Below, in pieces: positions 17,169 to 25,861 of a DNA stretch of 64,000 nt. The position numbers and the translations under genes are program-made. The notes beneath the pieces are model-generated. The model ran no database searches. It was not told the origin of the DNA and saw only the letters and a list, made by a program, of their open reading frames with translations. The stretch's first letter is position 1; every line of letters begins with the position of its first letter. Origin of the DNA: an uncultured Halobacteriovorax sp. (GTDB lineage: Bacteria; Bdellovibrionota; Bacteriovoracia; Bacteriovoracales; Bacteriovoracaceae); NCBI GenBank assembly GCA_913061265.1, contig CAJXVS010000005.1, positions 1-64,000 of the forward strand. The letters are read 5' to 3'.

Positions 17169-17636
17169 TTAATGATAAAGATTCTTAATCAAAACCCATG
17201 CACCAATAGCAGAATGACTACAAAGTACTGAAGCGCGATCTCTATTAATAGTTCCAGTTAATTCTTTATAACATTTTATAATTGAGGCAGCCTCAGTTGA
17301 GTCTTTGATTCCTGCGCAAAGAATAGCAGATCTTTGGTAAGAGATGTCGCCATTTTTATTTTGGTAACAAGAGATTCTTGCCTTTTGAGAAGTTATAGAG
17401 AAAGAACGATTACATAGTAGAGCGGCTCTCGTTTTTTCAATTCTTTGATCAGTAGCATTTTTATAACAATCTTTAACGGATTCAACCTCTAAGCTTGTCG
17501 TTGTACCTTGGCAAAGGATGGCAGCTCTATGACGAGAAATTTCTGTAGAGAGACTATTGTAGCAGTTCGCAACTTGAGTGTTTGATTCTGCTTGGACTGA
17601 TAAAAATAAAAGGCATAAAAGTAGAAGCTTTTTCAT
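17169..17636 (-). CDS. Exported Cys-repeat protein (four repeats)
   Basis: 155 residues with signal peptide MKKLLLLCLLFLSVQA. Four units share the pattern C-Y-x(15-16)-L-C, with an R-[A/S]-[A/S] step near the end of each: NCYNSLSTEISRHRAAILC, DCYKNATDQ...RAALLC, SCYQNKNGDISYQRSAILC, KCYKELTGTINRDRASVLC. Units are about 31-34 residues apart. The protein at 7320-7547 has two units of the same type. Each unit probably forms a disulfide-closed helical hairpin (inference). The ribosome site AGGA is buried in a perfect hairpin directly upstream. Confidence 0.82.
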   Translation of the reverse strand: MKKLLLLCLLFLSVQAESNTQVANCYNSLSTEISRHRAAILCQGTTTSLEVESVKDCYKNATDQRIEKTRAALLCNRSFSITSQKARISCYQNKNGDISYQRSAILCAGIKDSTEAASIIKCYKELTGTINRDRASVLCSHSAIGAWVLIKNLYH

Positions 17637-17642
17637 AGTTAA

Positions 17643-17666
17643 TCCTAGGTTAGTTAAAACCTAGGA
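17643..17666 (-). promoter_or_regulatory. Hairpin sequestering the ribosome-binding site
   Basis: Perfect 9-bp inverted repeat (17658-17666 with 17643-17651, 6-nt loop). On the minus strand the right arm contains AGGA, 6 bp before the ATG at 17636. When folded, the Shine-Dalgarno would be paired. Confidence 0.55.
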
Positions 17667-17766
17667 AAACTAACTTATAGGGGACTCTTGCTCCAGAGAA
17701 ATGAGTGGTTTTACCTTCGTTGCTTGAGCAGATGACGAAGTATAAGACCTTCGATCGCCTAAGTGC

Positions 17767-18222
17767 TTAAATCTTCTTAACACCAGTTGCCATGACTGAG
17801 TACTCAGTGATTGGCTTTGAGACCTTAGGGTTCTTTATTCCGGCATCTTCCATATAGTGCTTGGCCTCACTTACTGAGAGGATTTTTTTCTTTAAGATTC
17901 CTGAGACTCTTACCTTAGAGCCTACTAATGAGATGGGAACAAAAAAGGCATAGTCTTTAAACTTAACTCGAGTCGATCCTGCTTTATTTTCAAGAACCAT
18001 CCAACAACCTTTCTTCACGCAAACCTTTCCGACTTTTGCATCAAAAGTGATTTCCCTACCTTGATATTCTTTAAAGTTTTTTGTGACTTTTTCTAAGCTA
18101 GGAGCTGAGTCAGCCTTTATATATTTCCCGTAGAAGGGAGCTTCTTTGATTTTATTTCCAGTCATCTTTCCAGAACTTAGAATGAGGATACAGCCGATAA
18201 AGAGGGTAGTGATTCTTTTCAT
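17767..18222 (-). CDS. DUF4920-domain exported protein
   Basis: 151 residues with an N-terminal hydrophobic export signal (MKRITTLFIGCILILSSG). The body is a DUF4920 domain: a PFYGKYI start, EITFDAKVGKVCVKKGCWM (Cys pair C-x4-C), VKFKDYAFFVP, then AKHYMEDAGI. DUF4920 proteins are small OB-like exported domains without a proven role. The gene follows the NapH-type Fe-S gene with a 64-bp gap. Its ribosome site lies in a perfect 12-bp hairpin. Confidence 0.85.
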   Translation of the reverse strand: MKRITTLFIGCILILSSGKMTGNKIKEAPFYGKYIKADSAPSLEKVTKNFKEYQGREITFDAKVGKVCVKKGCWMVLENKAGSTRVKFKDYAFFVPISLVGSKVRVSGILKKKILSVSEAKHYMEDAGIKNPKVSKPITEYSVMATGVKKI

Positions 18223-18223
18223 A

Positions 18224-18258
18224 TTATGATTCTCCTTTTAATAATGGGAGAATCATAA
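18224..18258 (-). promoter_or_regulatory. Perfect 12-bp hairpin sequestering the DUF4920 ribosome site
   Basis: TTATGATTCTCC (18258-18247 on the minus strand), an 11-nt loop, GGAGAATCATAA (18235-18224), one base, then ATG at 18222. The Shine-Dalgarno GGAG is fully within the right arm. No T-run follows, so it is not an ordinary terminator of the upstream Fe-S gene. Confidence 0.7.
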
Positions 18259-18286
18259 CTTTACTAAATATTGCCTGACAATAGTT

Positions 18287-19378
18287 TTAGGCCCAGTTTT
18301 TATATTCAAACTCTAAGGCATCAAAAGGACAAACATCTACGCAGCCACCACAACCAATACAAGTCGTATTATAGAGGCCAAAGTCTCCGTTTATAGGCTT
18401 TTTATCCTTATGCGCAAATGAGGCGACATCAATACCCATAGGACAGACTTGGCTACAGAGATCGACACCCTTACAGTTTTCATTGGCCTTGACTTTAAAA
18501 TGACCTTTAGTCCACCTGCCAAAAAGCTCCATCATTTTAGCTAAGGGACATCCATAACGGCACCAGATTCTTGTCCCTAAAAATGGATAAGCACCAACAC
18601 CTATAATGGCACCGAAGATAAAGTCGACGACAAAGGCTTCAAAGTTTCTTGAGGCCTCAATTAAACTTGATGATGAGAAAACCTTAAGCATGTCAAAGAA
18701 CAACAAGAAGCCAAAGAAGAAGCCAAAGATCATAAAGATGGTTTGAATACTTTCTAGCTTTTCGGCTGTCTTACCAGTTGGAGTCTTGTGTTTTACCCAA
18801 GCTGCTCCCCACTTCGTCACGCCAATAGTCTCTGCCAGGTTTCCACATGCACAGAACCAAGAGCAATACCTTTTACCAAAATACCAAACAGATATAGGAA
18901 TTAAGACAAAGCAATAAATCATTGAACCCCATGAAGTAAATCCTTTTGAGATATAAACATAGGCTGAAAAATAACTTGAAGCGACCGGATCACTAAGAAG
19001 ACTTCTGCCCGCCGCGAGGGGGGAGATGACATAAGGGAGTAGGTAGAAAATTATTAATTGAACGAAGAAAATACTTAAGAATTTATTACGTTGATACTTA
19101 GATAGCTTAGGATTCTTTCCTCTTTTATAAGGGGATTTACTACTGAGGAGTATCTTTCCTGAGATCCAACAAACGATACCCGTATAAACGGTTGAGTACC
19201 AAAAGCTTGGGCTTTTCCCAAAGAGCCAAAAGGCATCAAGAGAATCAACATAGCCTTGCTCGACAAACCAGTGTGGCCATTTATAAACCGAATACATGAG
19301 AAAGACAGTTGGTAAGAAGACGGCAATAAAGAAAATTTCTGCCTTACTTCTTTTGTACTCATTTTTTGCATAACTCAT
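18287..19378 (-). CDS. NapH/NosR-type 4Fe-4S membrane protein
   Basis: 363 residues with about six membrane segments. Two Cys motifs sit in the membrane part: FGKRYCSWFCACGNLAE (about 168-184) and WCRYGCPLAKMMELF (about 272-286). A C-terminal soluble ferredoxin part carries two 4Fe-4S motifs, NCKGVDLCSQVCPMGI and TCIGCGGCVDVCPF. This is the NapH/NosR/YccM layout, which moves electrons between the quinone pool or cytoplasm and periplasmic enzymes. The partner is unknown. The DUF4920 gene follows in the same direction. Confidence 0.85.
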   Translation of the reverse strand: MSYAKNEYKRSKAEIFFIAVFLPTVFLMYSVYKWPHWFVEQGYVDSLDAFWLFGKSPSFWYSTVYTGIVCWISGKILLSSKSPYKRGKNPKLSKYQRNKFLSIFFVQLIIFYLLPYVISPLAAGRSLLSDPVASSYFSAYVYISKGFTSWGSMIYCFVLIPISVWYFGKRYCSWFCACGNLAETIGVTKWGAAWVKHKTPTGKTAEKLESIQTIFMIFGFFFGFLLFFDMLKVFSSSSLIEASRNFEAFVVDFIFGAIIGVGAYPFLGTRIWCRYGCPLAKMMELFGRWTKGHFKVKANENCKGVDLCSQVCPMGIDVASFAHKDKKPINGDFGLYNTTCIGCGGCVDVCPFDALEFEYKNWA

Positions 19379-19675
19379 AAATTTCTCCAGACCACTCTAT
19401 TATAGCCAACTACCTAAAAGTTTTAAGTTTAATTTTTATATTAGTGCTTGATTGAAGCCATTTGTTACAATCTTTAAGGAAATTTCTTGAGATGCTGCCC
19501 CTTGTTGTAGCTTTCCTTTAAGTGACAACTTTTCGAGTCGATATTTAAGAAAAGAATGATCTTTAACCTCCTATAGTCCTATGAGCTATCCCGATTATCT
19601 CATTGCTTTAGCATAGGCCTATCCAATTGCGACTCATTAGTACGTATGCTCTAGCAATTAAACTAGGAGTAAACG

Positions 19676-20536
19676 ATGAAGAACCTTTTTATACTTTGCT
19701 TATTTTTATTACTAGTTTCTGCAACTTCTTGCGTTGAAGAAAAACCAGAAACAGATCCAACAAAAGTATTAGACTCCCTTGTAAGTCCTTATGGTTTTAT
19801 TGGTTTTCAAAATGCCATGGACCGCGCTGATAATGGAACTCATACTGGTGTTCTTGTCGGCGGTAGGCCTTCTGCTTTAGCTTATGTTTCTGGTCATGAT
19901 ACCTGCTTTCCTGTTTCTGATGAATTAAGAAGAGATCAGGATAGAGCAAATATTAGTAAGTCATACCGTTATAGCTTTCAAGGTAATCTTGGCTTTTTAT
20001 CTCTTGGGTTACCGATTGTTTCAGCTGCCTTTGGTCTGTCTAAGTCTATGACTGTTGAGTTAGAACTTGATGGTTTAGTTATAGAATACCTAGATTCAAT
20101 TGATGTAACTGATTGGTATAGAGAAGGGATGGGATCAACATGCCAAGAATACTTAGATGAAGTTGGCTTTTTAATCCAAACCATTCACACAGACACTATG
20201 AGGCTTTCAGTTAAAAGAACTGGTGGAACAAATATTGGTCTGAATTCGGATAATGTAGGTGACTACTTTTCTTTTGAAGCAGGTGTTAGTTATGAGTTGA
20301 TTGATAATTATACAATCGAAATCACTACCCCTCACACTTTAGGATACCAAATCGCTTTGATGAAGCCTGAGGATAATGGGAAAGCTCTTTATCGTGCCTT
20401 AAGCACTAAAGATGACCGTTTTGTTTTTGAAAAGATTGGATTCTCTGATTTACCAATTTCAACGCCTAATTCACCAAGTTCTCAAAAGAGCTTAAAAGAA
20501 ATTGAATCTATAGATAATGGAATATTTGTAGATTAA
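19676..20536 (+). CDS. Lipoprotein of unknown function
   Basis: 286 residues with a lipoprotein signal ending at TSC (Cys19), preceded by an AGGAG ribosome site. No known domain. Two widely spaced Cys (DTCFPV and STCQEY) could pair. About 300 bp upstream is non-coding, and a strong terminator follows, so it is probably monocistronic. Confidence 0.78.
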   Translation: MKNLFILCLFLLLVSATSCVEEKPETDPTKVLDSLVSPYGFIGFQNAMDRADNGTHTGVLVGGRPSALAYVSGHDTCFPVSDELRRDQDRANISKSYRYSFQGNLGFLSLGLPIVSAAFGLSKSMTVELELDGLVIEYLDSIDVTDWYREGMGSTCQEYLDEVGFLIQTIHTDTMRLSVKRTGGTNIGLNSDNVGDYFSFEAGVSYELIDNYTIEITTPHTLGYQIALMKPEDNGKALYRALSTKDDRFVFEKIGFSDLPISTPNSPSSQKSLKEIESIDNGIFVD

Positions 20537-20581
20537 ATAAAGAAAAGGGCCTCTTTTTTTGAGAGAGGCCTTTTCTTTATT
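20536..20581 (+). terminator. Strong intrinsic terminator
   Basis: Long inverted repeat AATAAAGAAAAGG(G)CCTCT / AGAGGCCTTTTCTTTATT with one bulged G, GC-rich core and flanking A/T tracts. It may work in both directions. Confidence 0.9.
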
Positions 20582-20616
20582 ACTAAACGCCATGATTCGT
20601 TCTAAAATAACCCTAT

Positions 20617-22308
20617 ATGAAATTCTTAATTATTTTACTCGCGCTAGTTAACTCTTCAATTGCCTCTGATTCCTTTGAATTTACGGTCTTTCATACTAAT
20701 GACCTCCATTCTTACTTTGAAGGAAGCGGCCCCGATTCAAATTTTACGGAAAAAGAAGGGGATGGCGATATTGTCTCTGGCCACTATGCAAGGCTGGCTC
20801 ATCTTATTAAAAAGGAAAAGTCTTTATCAGCAACACCAAATCTTCTTTTAGATGCAGGGGACTTCTTTGCAGGGACTTTGTTTCACGCACTAGGACCTAA
20901 TAAAAAGATAAACATCTTTCCTGAAGCTGAGTTTTTTAATTTGGTAGGCTATGACGCTACTACGCTTGGAAATCATGAATTTGATGCGGGAGACTTAGGT
21001 CTTGAAACTATGTTAAATAAGTGGATTGACCGGAAGGTGATGACACCTATCATTAGCAGTAATTCATTCTTTCAAAACAAAGACTCTGTTCTTAAAAAGT
21101 TTTATGGCAAAGACCTTCCGATAAAAAAATATGTCGTCAAAGAGCTTGTTCAAGGAAATAAGAGATTAAGGGTTGGTATTATTGGTCTTCTAGGACCTGA
21201 TGGGGCTTTAGTGTCTTTAGCTACCCGTAGTGACGTGGGCTTTATTGGTTATGATGATAGTAAGAGCAAGAAGGATATGGATGCCTTAACTGACTATCTA
21301 AATGACTTTGTTAAAAAAATAAAAAAGGATGAGAAACTAGATATTGTCATTGGTCTTATTCATGGTGGTCATCCTGAAGATGTAGAGATTCTCGAGGAGG
21401 TCTCTAGTATTAATTTACTTATAGCGGGGCATACTCATGTGGTTTACCCAAGGCCTATTAGAGTAGAGAAGGCCCTGTTAGTTCAGGCCGGTAGTTTTGG
21501 TAGGTATCTAGGGAAGCTAAAGCTAAGTTGGAATGGAGTCGATCTTAAGCTTTTAAATAAGGATAATATTTTAAAGGTCGATGATAGTATCCCCGTTGAC
21601 CAAGAGATGATGAAGGCGATTTCAAGTTATAAAGTTCATCTTAATCAGTTCCTAGAGAAGACAGGCTTTAGTTATGATAGCTTTATCTTTACCGCAAAAG
21701 ACTCTTTTATAAGAAGAAAAGAATCCCTCAACGAACTAGGTGTCCTAGTGACTAGCGGGGTTAGAGATCAACTAAACAAAACTGAAGTTGAACCGATCGA
21801 TCTTTATTTTACTTCCTTAGGATTGATTAGAAAGAATATACAAAAGGGTCATAGCTATCAGCTCTCTGATATTTTTAAAATCTTGGCCATTGGTTTTGAC
21901 GAAGAACTCGATCCCGGCTCAAAGGTTGTTAGTTTTTATCTTCATAAAAAAGAAGTCTTCAATCTCATCAATTTCATGGAAGTCTATGGAATGATATCCC
22001 ACAAGTTTACACCTGCTTTTTCAAACTCTGTTTCTTATCGAAATAGATGGTGGGGAATTCCTTTTGTAAATAAACTCGCTGATTTAAAGCTTTATGGAAA
22101 AGAGTATGATGAGTGGCCGGAACTTATTAATGTAGCAACCTCTCAATTTGTGGCCGCCTATCTACCAAAGGTACAATCAATGTCCTATGGGATGCTTGAG
22201 TTTGAGCCCAAGAATAAAATGGGAAAGGTTTTAAAAGTTCCGAAGGTTTTATCTGAAAAAGAATACCTTCTCTTGGCCAAGTACTTTAAAGGACAATCTA
22301 AAGACTAG
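20617..22308 (+). CDS. Exported 5'-nucleotidase / UshA-family metallophosphatase
   Basis: 563 residues with signal peptide MKFLIILLALVNSSIA. The metallophosphatase domain shows the binuclear-site motifs in order: HTNDLHSYF, DAGDFFAGT, GNHEFD, a GLIHGGH segment and AGHTH (about 275-279). The C-terminal domain (about 350-540) fits 5_nucleotid_C, which binds the nucleobase. Family members hydrolyse 5'-nucleotides or UDP-sugars in the periplasm. Its stop overlaps that of convergent scoB by 4 bp. Confidence 0.87.
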   Translation: MKFLIILLALVNSSIASDSFEFTVFHTNDLHSYFEGSGPDSNFTEKEGDGDIVSGHYARLAHLIKKEKSLSATPNLLLDAGDFFAGTLFHALGPNKKINIFPEAEFFNLVGYDATTLGNHEFDAGDLGLETMLNKWIDRKVMTPIISSNSFFQNKDSVLKKFYGKDLPIKKYVVKELVQGNKRLRVGIIGLLGPDGALVSLATRSDVGFIGYDDSKSKKDMDALTDYLNDFVKKIKKDEKLDIVIGLIHGGHPEDVEILEEVSSINLLIAGHTHVVYPRPIRVEKALLVQAGSFGRYLGKLKLSWNGVDLKLLNKDNILKVDDSIPVDQEMMKAISSYKVHLNQFLEKTGFSYDSFIFTAKDSFIRRKESLNELGVLVTSGVRDQLNKTEVEPIDLYFTSLGLIRKNIQKGHSYQLSDIFKILAIGFDEELDPGSKVVSFYLHKKEVFNLINFMEVYGMISHKFTPAFSNSVSYRNRWWGIPFVNKLADLKLYGKEYDEWPELINVATSQFVAAYLPKVQSMSYGMLEFEPKNKMGKVLKVPKVLSEKEYLLLAKYFKGQSKD

Positions 22309-22913
22309 GCGAGCTTTAGGTCTTTTTCGTTAACTCCAGGAGCGAGTTTGATAACTTCAAACTTAGAGCCATTTGGTTTAAAGATGCCTTTATCCGTAAC
22401 AACGAGATCAACTACATTCTTTCCTGTCAGTGGTAAGACGCATTGACCAAGCAATTTTGGTTCTCCGTGTTTATTGAAATGAGTCATCATGATGATAACT
22501 TGGCGTGCTCCATTAACGAGGTCCATGGCCCCGCCCATCCCCGTAACTTTCTTCCCTGGGATCATCCAATTGGCTAGGTTCCTCTTAGCGTCAACTTCCA
22601 TGCCTCCAAGAACACAATAATCTATATGACCACCCCGGATCATTCCAAAGCTTAGAGATGAATCAAAGAAGCTTGCGCCCTTTGAGATAGAAATAGTCTC
22701 TTTTCCTGCATTTATTAAAGTAGGAGAGAGAGTCTCTTTAGTAGGACGGCCCGCAACTCCAAGGACTCCATTTTCTGATTGAATCATTACATTTGATTCC
22801 GGATTCATCCTCTCAGCTATAAGAGTGGGAAGGCCAATGCCTAAGTTAACTGAAACATCTGACCCAATTAGTAAGATGACCTCATCGGCCATTTGATCTA
22901 CGCTCCAGCTCAC
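22305..22913 (-). CDS. scoB: 3-oxoacid CoA-transferase subunit B
   Basis: 202 residues. It shows the CoA-transferase subunit B signature, with the catalytic Glu in SENGVLG (Glu47) and GGAMDLVNGA, IIMMTHFNKHG, GKNVVDLVVTDKGIF. With subunit A it moves CoA between succinyl-CoA (or acetyl-CoA) and a 3-oxoacid such as acetoacetate, by way of a glutamyl-CoA thioester. It overlaps scoA by 4 bp and is the last gene of the operon that starts at thrS. Confidence 0.92.
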   Translation of the reverse strand: MSWSVDQMADEVILLIGSDVSVNLGIGLPTLIAERMNPESNVMIQSENGVLGVAGRPTKETLSPTLINAGKETISISKGASFFDSSLSFGMIRGGHIDYCVLGGMEVDAKRNLANWMIPGKKVTGMGGAMDLVNGARQVIIMMTHFNKHGEPKLLGQCVLPLTGKNVVDLVVTDKGIFKPNGSKFEVIKLAPGVNEKDLKLA

Positions 22914-23605
22914 TTCTCACCTTCAAGTTTTAAAAATTCAATTTCGTTTTTATAATCACTACCTTGAAATATTCTTTGAACAAAAAGACCAGGGAGATGA
23001 ACATCTTCAGCTTTAATATCTCCAAGCTCTACAAGTTCTTCTACCTCTACAATAGTCGTCTTAGCGGCCATGGCCATTAAGGGGGAGAAGTTTCTGGCCG
23101 TTTCTTTAAACCATAGGTTCCCATAAGGGTCGGCTTTTTGCGCCTTAATAATGGCAAAATCTGCGTGAAGGGCGGTCTCTAAGATGCAAGGACGGTCAAA
23201 GGTTTTCTCATCCTTACCTTCAGCAACCAAGGTTCCATATCCAGTAGGAGTATAAAAGGCCCTGATGCCGAGTCCCGCAGCTCTAATTCTTTCAGAAAAG
23301 GTTCCTTGAGGAACAAGCTCCACGTCAATTTCATTCTTAAGCATCTGTTCTTCTAGATCTGGGTTTCCACCAACGTAGGAACAATAGGCCTTCTTAATCT
23401 TTTTTTGTATCAAGATCTTAACTAGGCCTCTTCCAGAGTTTCCAATATTATTTGAGATAACTGTTAAGTCTTTAACATCCATTAAGGTTAGAGCGTCGAT
23501 ACAGTTCTCTGCAATACCACAAAGCCCAAAGCCTCCACTCATTAAAGTCATTCCAGACTTAAAGTCCTTAAGAGCGTCAGTGGCATCTTTATATATTTTA
23601 GCCAA
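22910..23605 (-). CDS. scoA: 3-oxoacid CoA-transferase subunit A
   Basis: 231 residues, typical for the A subunit. The start has GMTLMSGGFGLCGIAENCID (CoA-binding GGFGxCG motif), then YVGGNPDLEEQMLKNEIDVE and VPQGTFSERIRAAGLGIRAF, followed by TPTGYGT. It overlaps the preceding aminotransferase gene by 8 bp and scoB by 4 bp, so translation is coupled. The gene neighbours suggest the CoA acceptor is the 3-oxo product of an aminotransferase (inference). Confidence 0.92.
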   Translation of the reverse strand: MAKIYKDATDALKDFKSGMTLMSGGFGLCGIAENCIDALTLMDVKDLTVISNNIGNSGRGLVKILIQKKIKKAYCSYVGGNPDLEEQMLKNEIDVELVPQGTFSERIRAAGLGIRAFYTPTGYGTLVAEGKDEKTFDRPCILETALHADFAIIKAQKADPYGNLWFKETARNFSPLMAMAAKTTIVEVEELVELGDIKAEDVHLPGLFVQRIFQGSDYKNEIEFLKLEGEK

Positions 23606-24752
23606 GAAGGGCCTCCAAAGTTTTAAATGATTTACTCCACTCTTTAAGAGGAAGATTAAGATGAGGAGCGAGGATCAACCTCTTTTCCTGAGCAACTAGA
23701 GAAAGACCTGAATCAAGACATTCTCTAAAGCTTGGAGCCTTATCTAGATCAATGGCCGCGAGGAGCCCGATTGACCTGGTTTTATGTTTAAGAGACTCGA
23801 TGTCTTTAGTAAAAACTTCAATGAACTCTTTTAAATGGTCTTTAAATTCTTTTTGATTCGTATAATCTAAGACTGATTCTAAGGCCTTTAGGCCAAGAGG
23901 GTGGGCGTAGTTGGTCAGGCCGCAGCTAAGAGTCTTATCATTAAAATGTGAGTGAATCTTATCATTGGTCCAAACAGCACCAAAGGGGATAACCCCTGCG
24001 GTGATTCCTTTGGCCATGGTAATAATATCCGGTTTGAGGTTAAATTGCTGAAAACCAAAAGCTGTGCCTAGTCTATAAAAGCCGCAGATCACTTCATCAA
24101 GAATAAGAAGAACATTATTTTCATCGCAAAGTTTTTGAATACCTTGAAGCCAAGAAAGCTCTGGAACTAACACGCCATTATTACCAGGAACAGTCTCTAA
24201 GATTATCCCAACTAGGTCTTTAGTTTCTTTAAATATTTTCTCTGTTTTAGAGAGGTCAGGGTCTTCGTGAGGCTCTGGTATTCTAACAGTCCACTGATCA
24301 AGAGTTGGGACATCATCGTTGCGCCAATCACCAGTGACTGAGACAGCGCCTAAGGTTGCACCATGATAGCTTGGCCTTCTGGCGAGAATAATTTTCTTTC
24401 CAGTATAAAGGCGGGCCATCTTCAAAGCATTTTCAACTGCTTCAGCACCACTTGTTGTATAGAAGATCTTTCCTCCATCAAGAGAAATAAGATCGATCAA
24501 TCTTTTAGTAATATTTGTTTTTAAATCATGAGTCGCTTTAGGGGCTACGATAGTAAAGTTATCAAGTTGATTCTTTACGGCCTCTAAAGCAAACTTAGGC
24601 TTAAGGCCAAAACTGGCCTGATAGCTAATACTTGATAGATCAGCAATCCTTGATCCATTAGAATAAAAATAGTGATCCTCTACTGAATCAAGTGGATAGG
24701 TAGAAGCTCCCTTTTGCTTTGACCAAGTTATATAATAGGGATGATTACTCAT
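23598..24752 (-). CDS. Class III PLP-dependent aminotransferase
   Basis: 384 residues, slightly short for the class (about 420-450). Motifs in order: YFYSNGSRIADLSS (N-terminal substrate region), FYTTSGAEAVENALKMAR (PLP phosphate binding), SYHGATLGAVS, LILDEVICGFYRLG (Asp that binds the PLP ring) and DIITMAKGITAG (Schiff-base Lys). Class III enzymes act on omega-amino or beta-amino groups. The CoA-transferase next door makes a beta-amino-acid substrate attractive. The gene starts 2 bp after the C45 gene stops. Confidence 0.88.
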   Translation of the reverse strand: MSNHPYYITWSKQKGASTYPLDSVEDHYFYSNGSRIADLSSISYQASFGLKPKFALEAVKNQLDNFTIVAPKATHDLKTNITKRLIDLISLDGGKIFYTTSGAEAVENALKMARLYTGKKIILARRPSYHGATLGAVSVTGDWRNDDVPTLDQWTVRIPEPHEDPDLSKTEKIFKETKDLVGIILETVPGNNGVLVPELSWLQGIQKLCDENNVLLILDEVICGFYRLGTAFGFQQFNLKPDIITMAKGITAGVIPFGAVWTNDKIHSHFNDKTLSCGLTNYAHPLGLKALESVLDYTNQKEFKDHLKEFIEVFTKDIESLKHKTRSIGLLAAIDLDKAPSFRECLDSGLSLVAQEKRLILAPHLNLPLKEWSKSFKTLEALLG

Positions 24753-24754
24753 AC

Positions 24755-25861
24755 TTAAACCTTTTTGATATCCATTTCATCGCCAAATTTCTCTAACTTA
24801 AATGAATGCTCCACATAGTTATCATCATGAACCGGGCAGCCTCTCCAAAAGGATAAGTCATTTCCAGTAAGATCAGCAATCCCACCCCCACAAGTCATAG
24901 AAGGGTCTTGGGCGCCATTTTCAAAATGAGAGCAAATACTCTTAGGATAACCATCATGGTCTTGAAGTAACTTTTTTAGGTCATCATAGCTTTTAACTTT
25001 CGGCATTTTTTCAGTGAGAAGATCAAATCGGCAATGAGTAGTTGAACTCATTGAATTCTTATCTTCCATCTTAGAGACCTCAACGCCTAGGCAATGATTA
25101 GTATGAAAGGTTCCACCAACTTCAGAAGCGGCCATTGATCCAACCTTTTCATTATGAAGGGGAGTCACTTCCCAGTGCTCGCCACCAGTTTTATCAGAGA
25201 TTATATAATTATGACCTGAAGTAACGGGAGAGTTTAAAAGAATCTGTCTCATATCAACTAAGTTCTTAGCTTCAAGGCATTTTCTCACGAGAACGGGCCA
25301 TATCAAAGCGGCCCTAGCGTTTGAAGTGTTAATATTATTGACACCAATAAGGCTATTATAAGAATTAACGCCCATCATACCAACGCAGCCAACTAAAGAA
25401 AAAGAGACTGTTGCAGGCAGGCCGTGATCATTTGGAGTCTTAATCAGGCAAACATAATCTTTAGCAGATGAATGCATATCCCAAGTCTGACCGCTATAGA
25501 CCTTGCCAGCGTTAGAGACGTGTACCGTTGAACAGCCTTCTTCAGGCATTTCTATATCTCTAAAGTCAGTATAATTATTTAAAATAACAATCTCAGACTT
25601 TGTTAACCCAGCGCCTTCAGCGATTCCTTCTAGCTCATCTGTTAAATGAGGAGCGAATTCACGAGTCACCTTTAATTGTTCATCAGCAAGTGGGGCAATA
25701 TTAGGTTTTAAGGCCGGGTTCTTGGCCAGCATTAGTTCAATTCTAATTTCAAAAAGTTCCCTAATGGCATCTCTATGAGACTCACCATGGAATTGACCCC
25801 ACTGCCTAAAAGACTTTCCTTTTTCATACTCAATAATAGGGAAACCGCAGTCTTTACTCAC
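24755..25861 (-). CDS. C45-family acyltransferase/peptidase (isopenicillin N acyltransferase-like)
   Basis: 368 residues. The Ntn-hydrolase nucleophile is Cys110 in PEEGCSTVHV, with Gly109-Cys110 as the expected self-cleavage point. Further family marks are EGIAEGAGLTKSEI, SGQTWDMHS, GVNNINTSNARA, SGHNYIISD and TFHTNHCLG. The family cleaves or transfers acyl groups on amides (penicillin side chains, carcinine, acylated amino acids). No signal peptide, so cytoplasmic. It shares a base with the stop of the fusion gene upstream. Its place among aminotransferase genes suggests it unmasks or masks an amino group. Confidence 0.85.
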   Translation of the reverse strand: MSKDCGFPIIEYEKGKSFRQWGQFHGESHRDAIRELFEIRIELMLAKNPALKPNIAPLADEQLKVTREFAPHLTDELEGIAEGAGLTKSEIVILNNYTDFRDIEMPEEGCSTVHVSNAGKVYSGQTWDMHSSAKDYVCLIKTPNDHGLPATVSFSLVGCVGMMGVNSYNSLIGVNNINTSNARAALIWPVLVRKCLEAKNLVDMRQILLNSPVTSGHNYIISDKTGGEHWEVTPLHNEKVGSMAASEVGGTFHTNHCLGVEVSKMEDKNSMSSTTHCRFDLLTEKMPKVKSYDDLKKLLQDHDGYPKSICSHFENGAQDPSMTCGGGIADLTGNDLSFWRGCPVHDDNYVEHSFKLEKFGDEMDIKKV

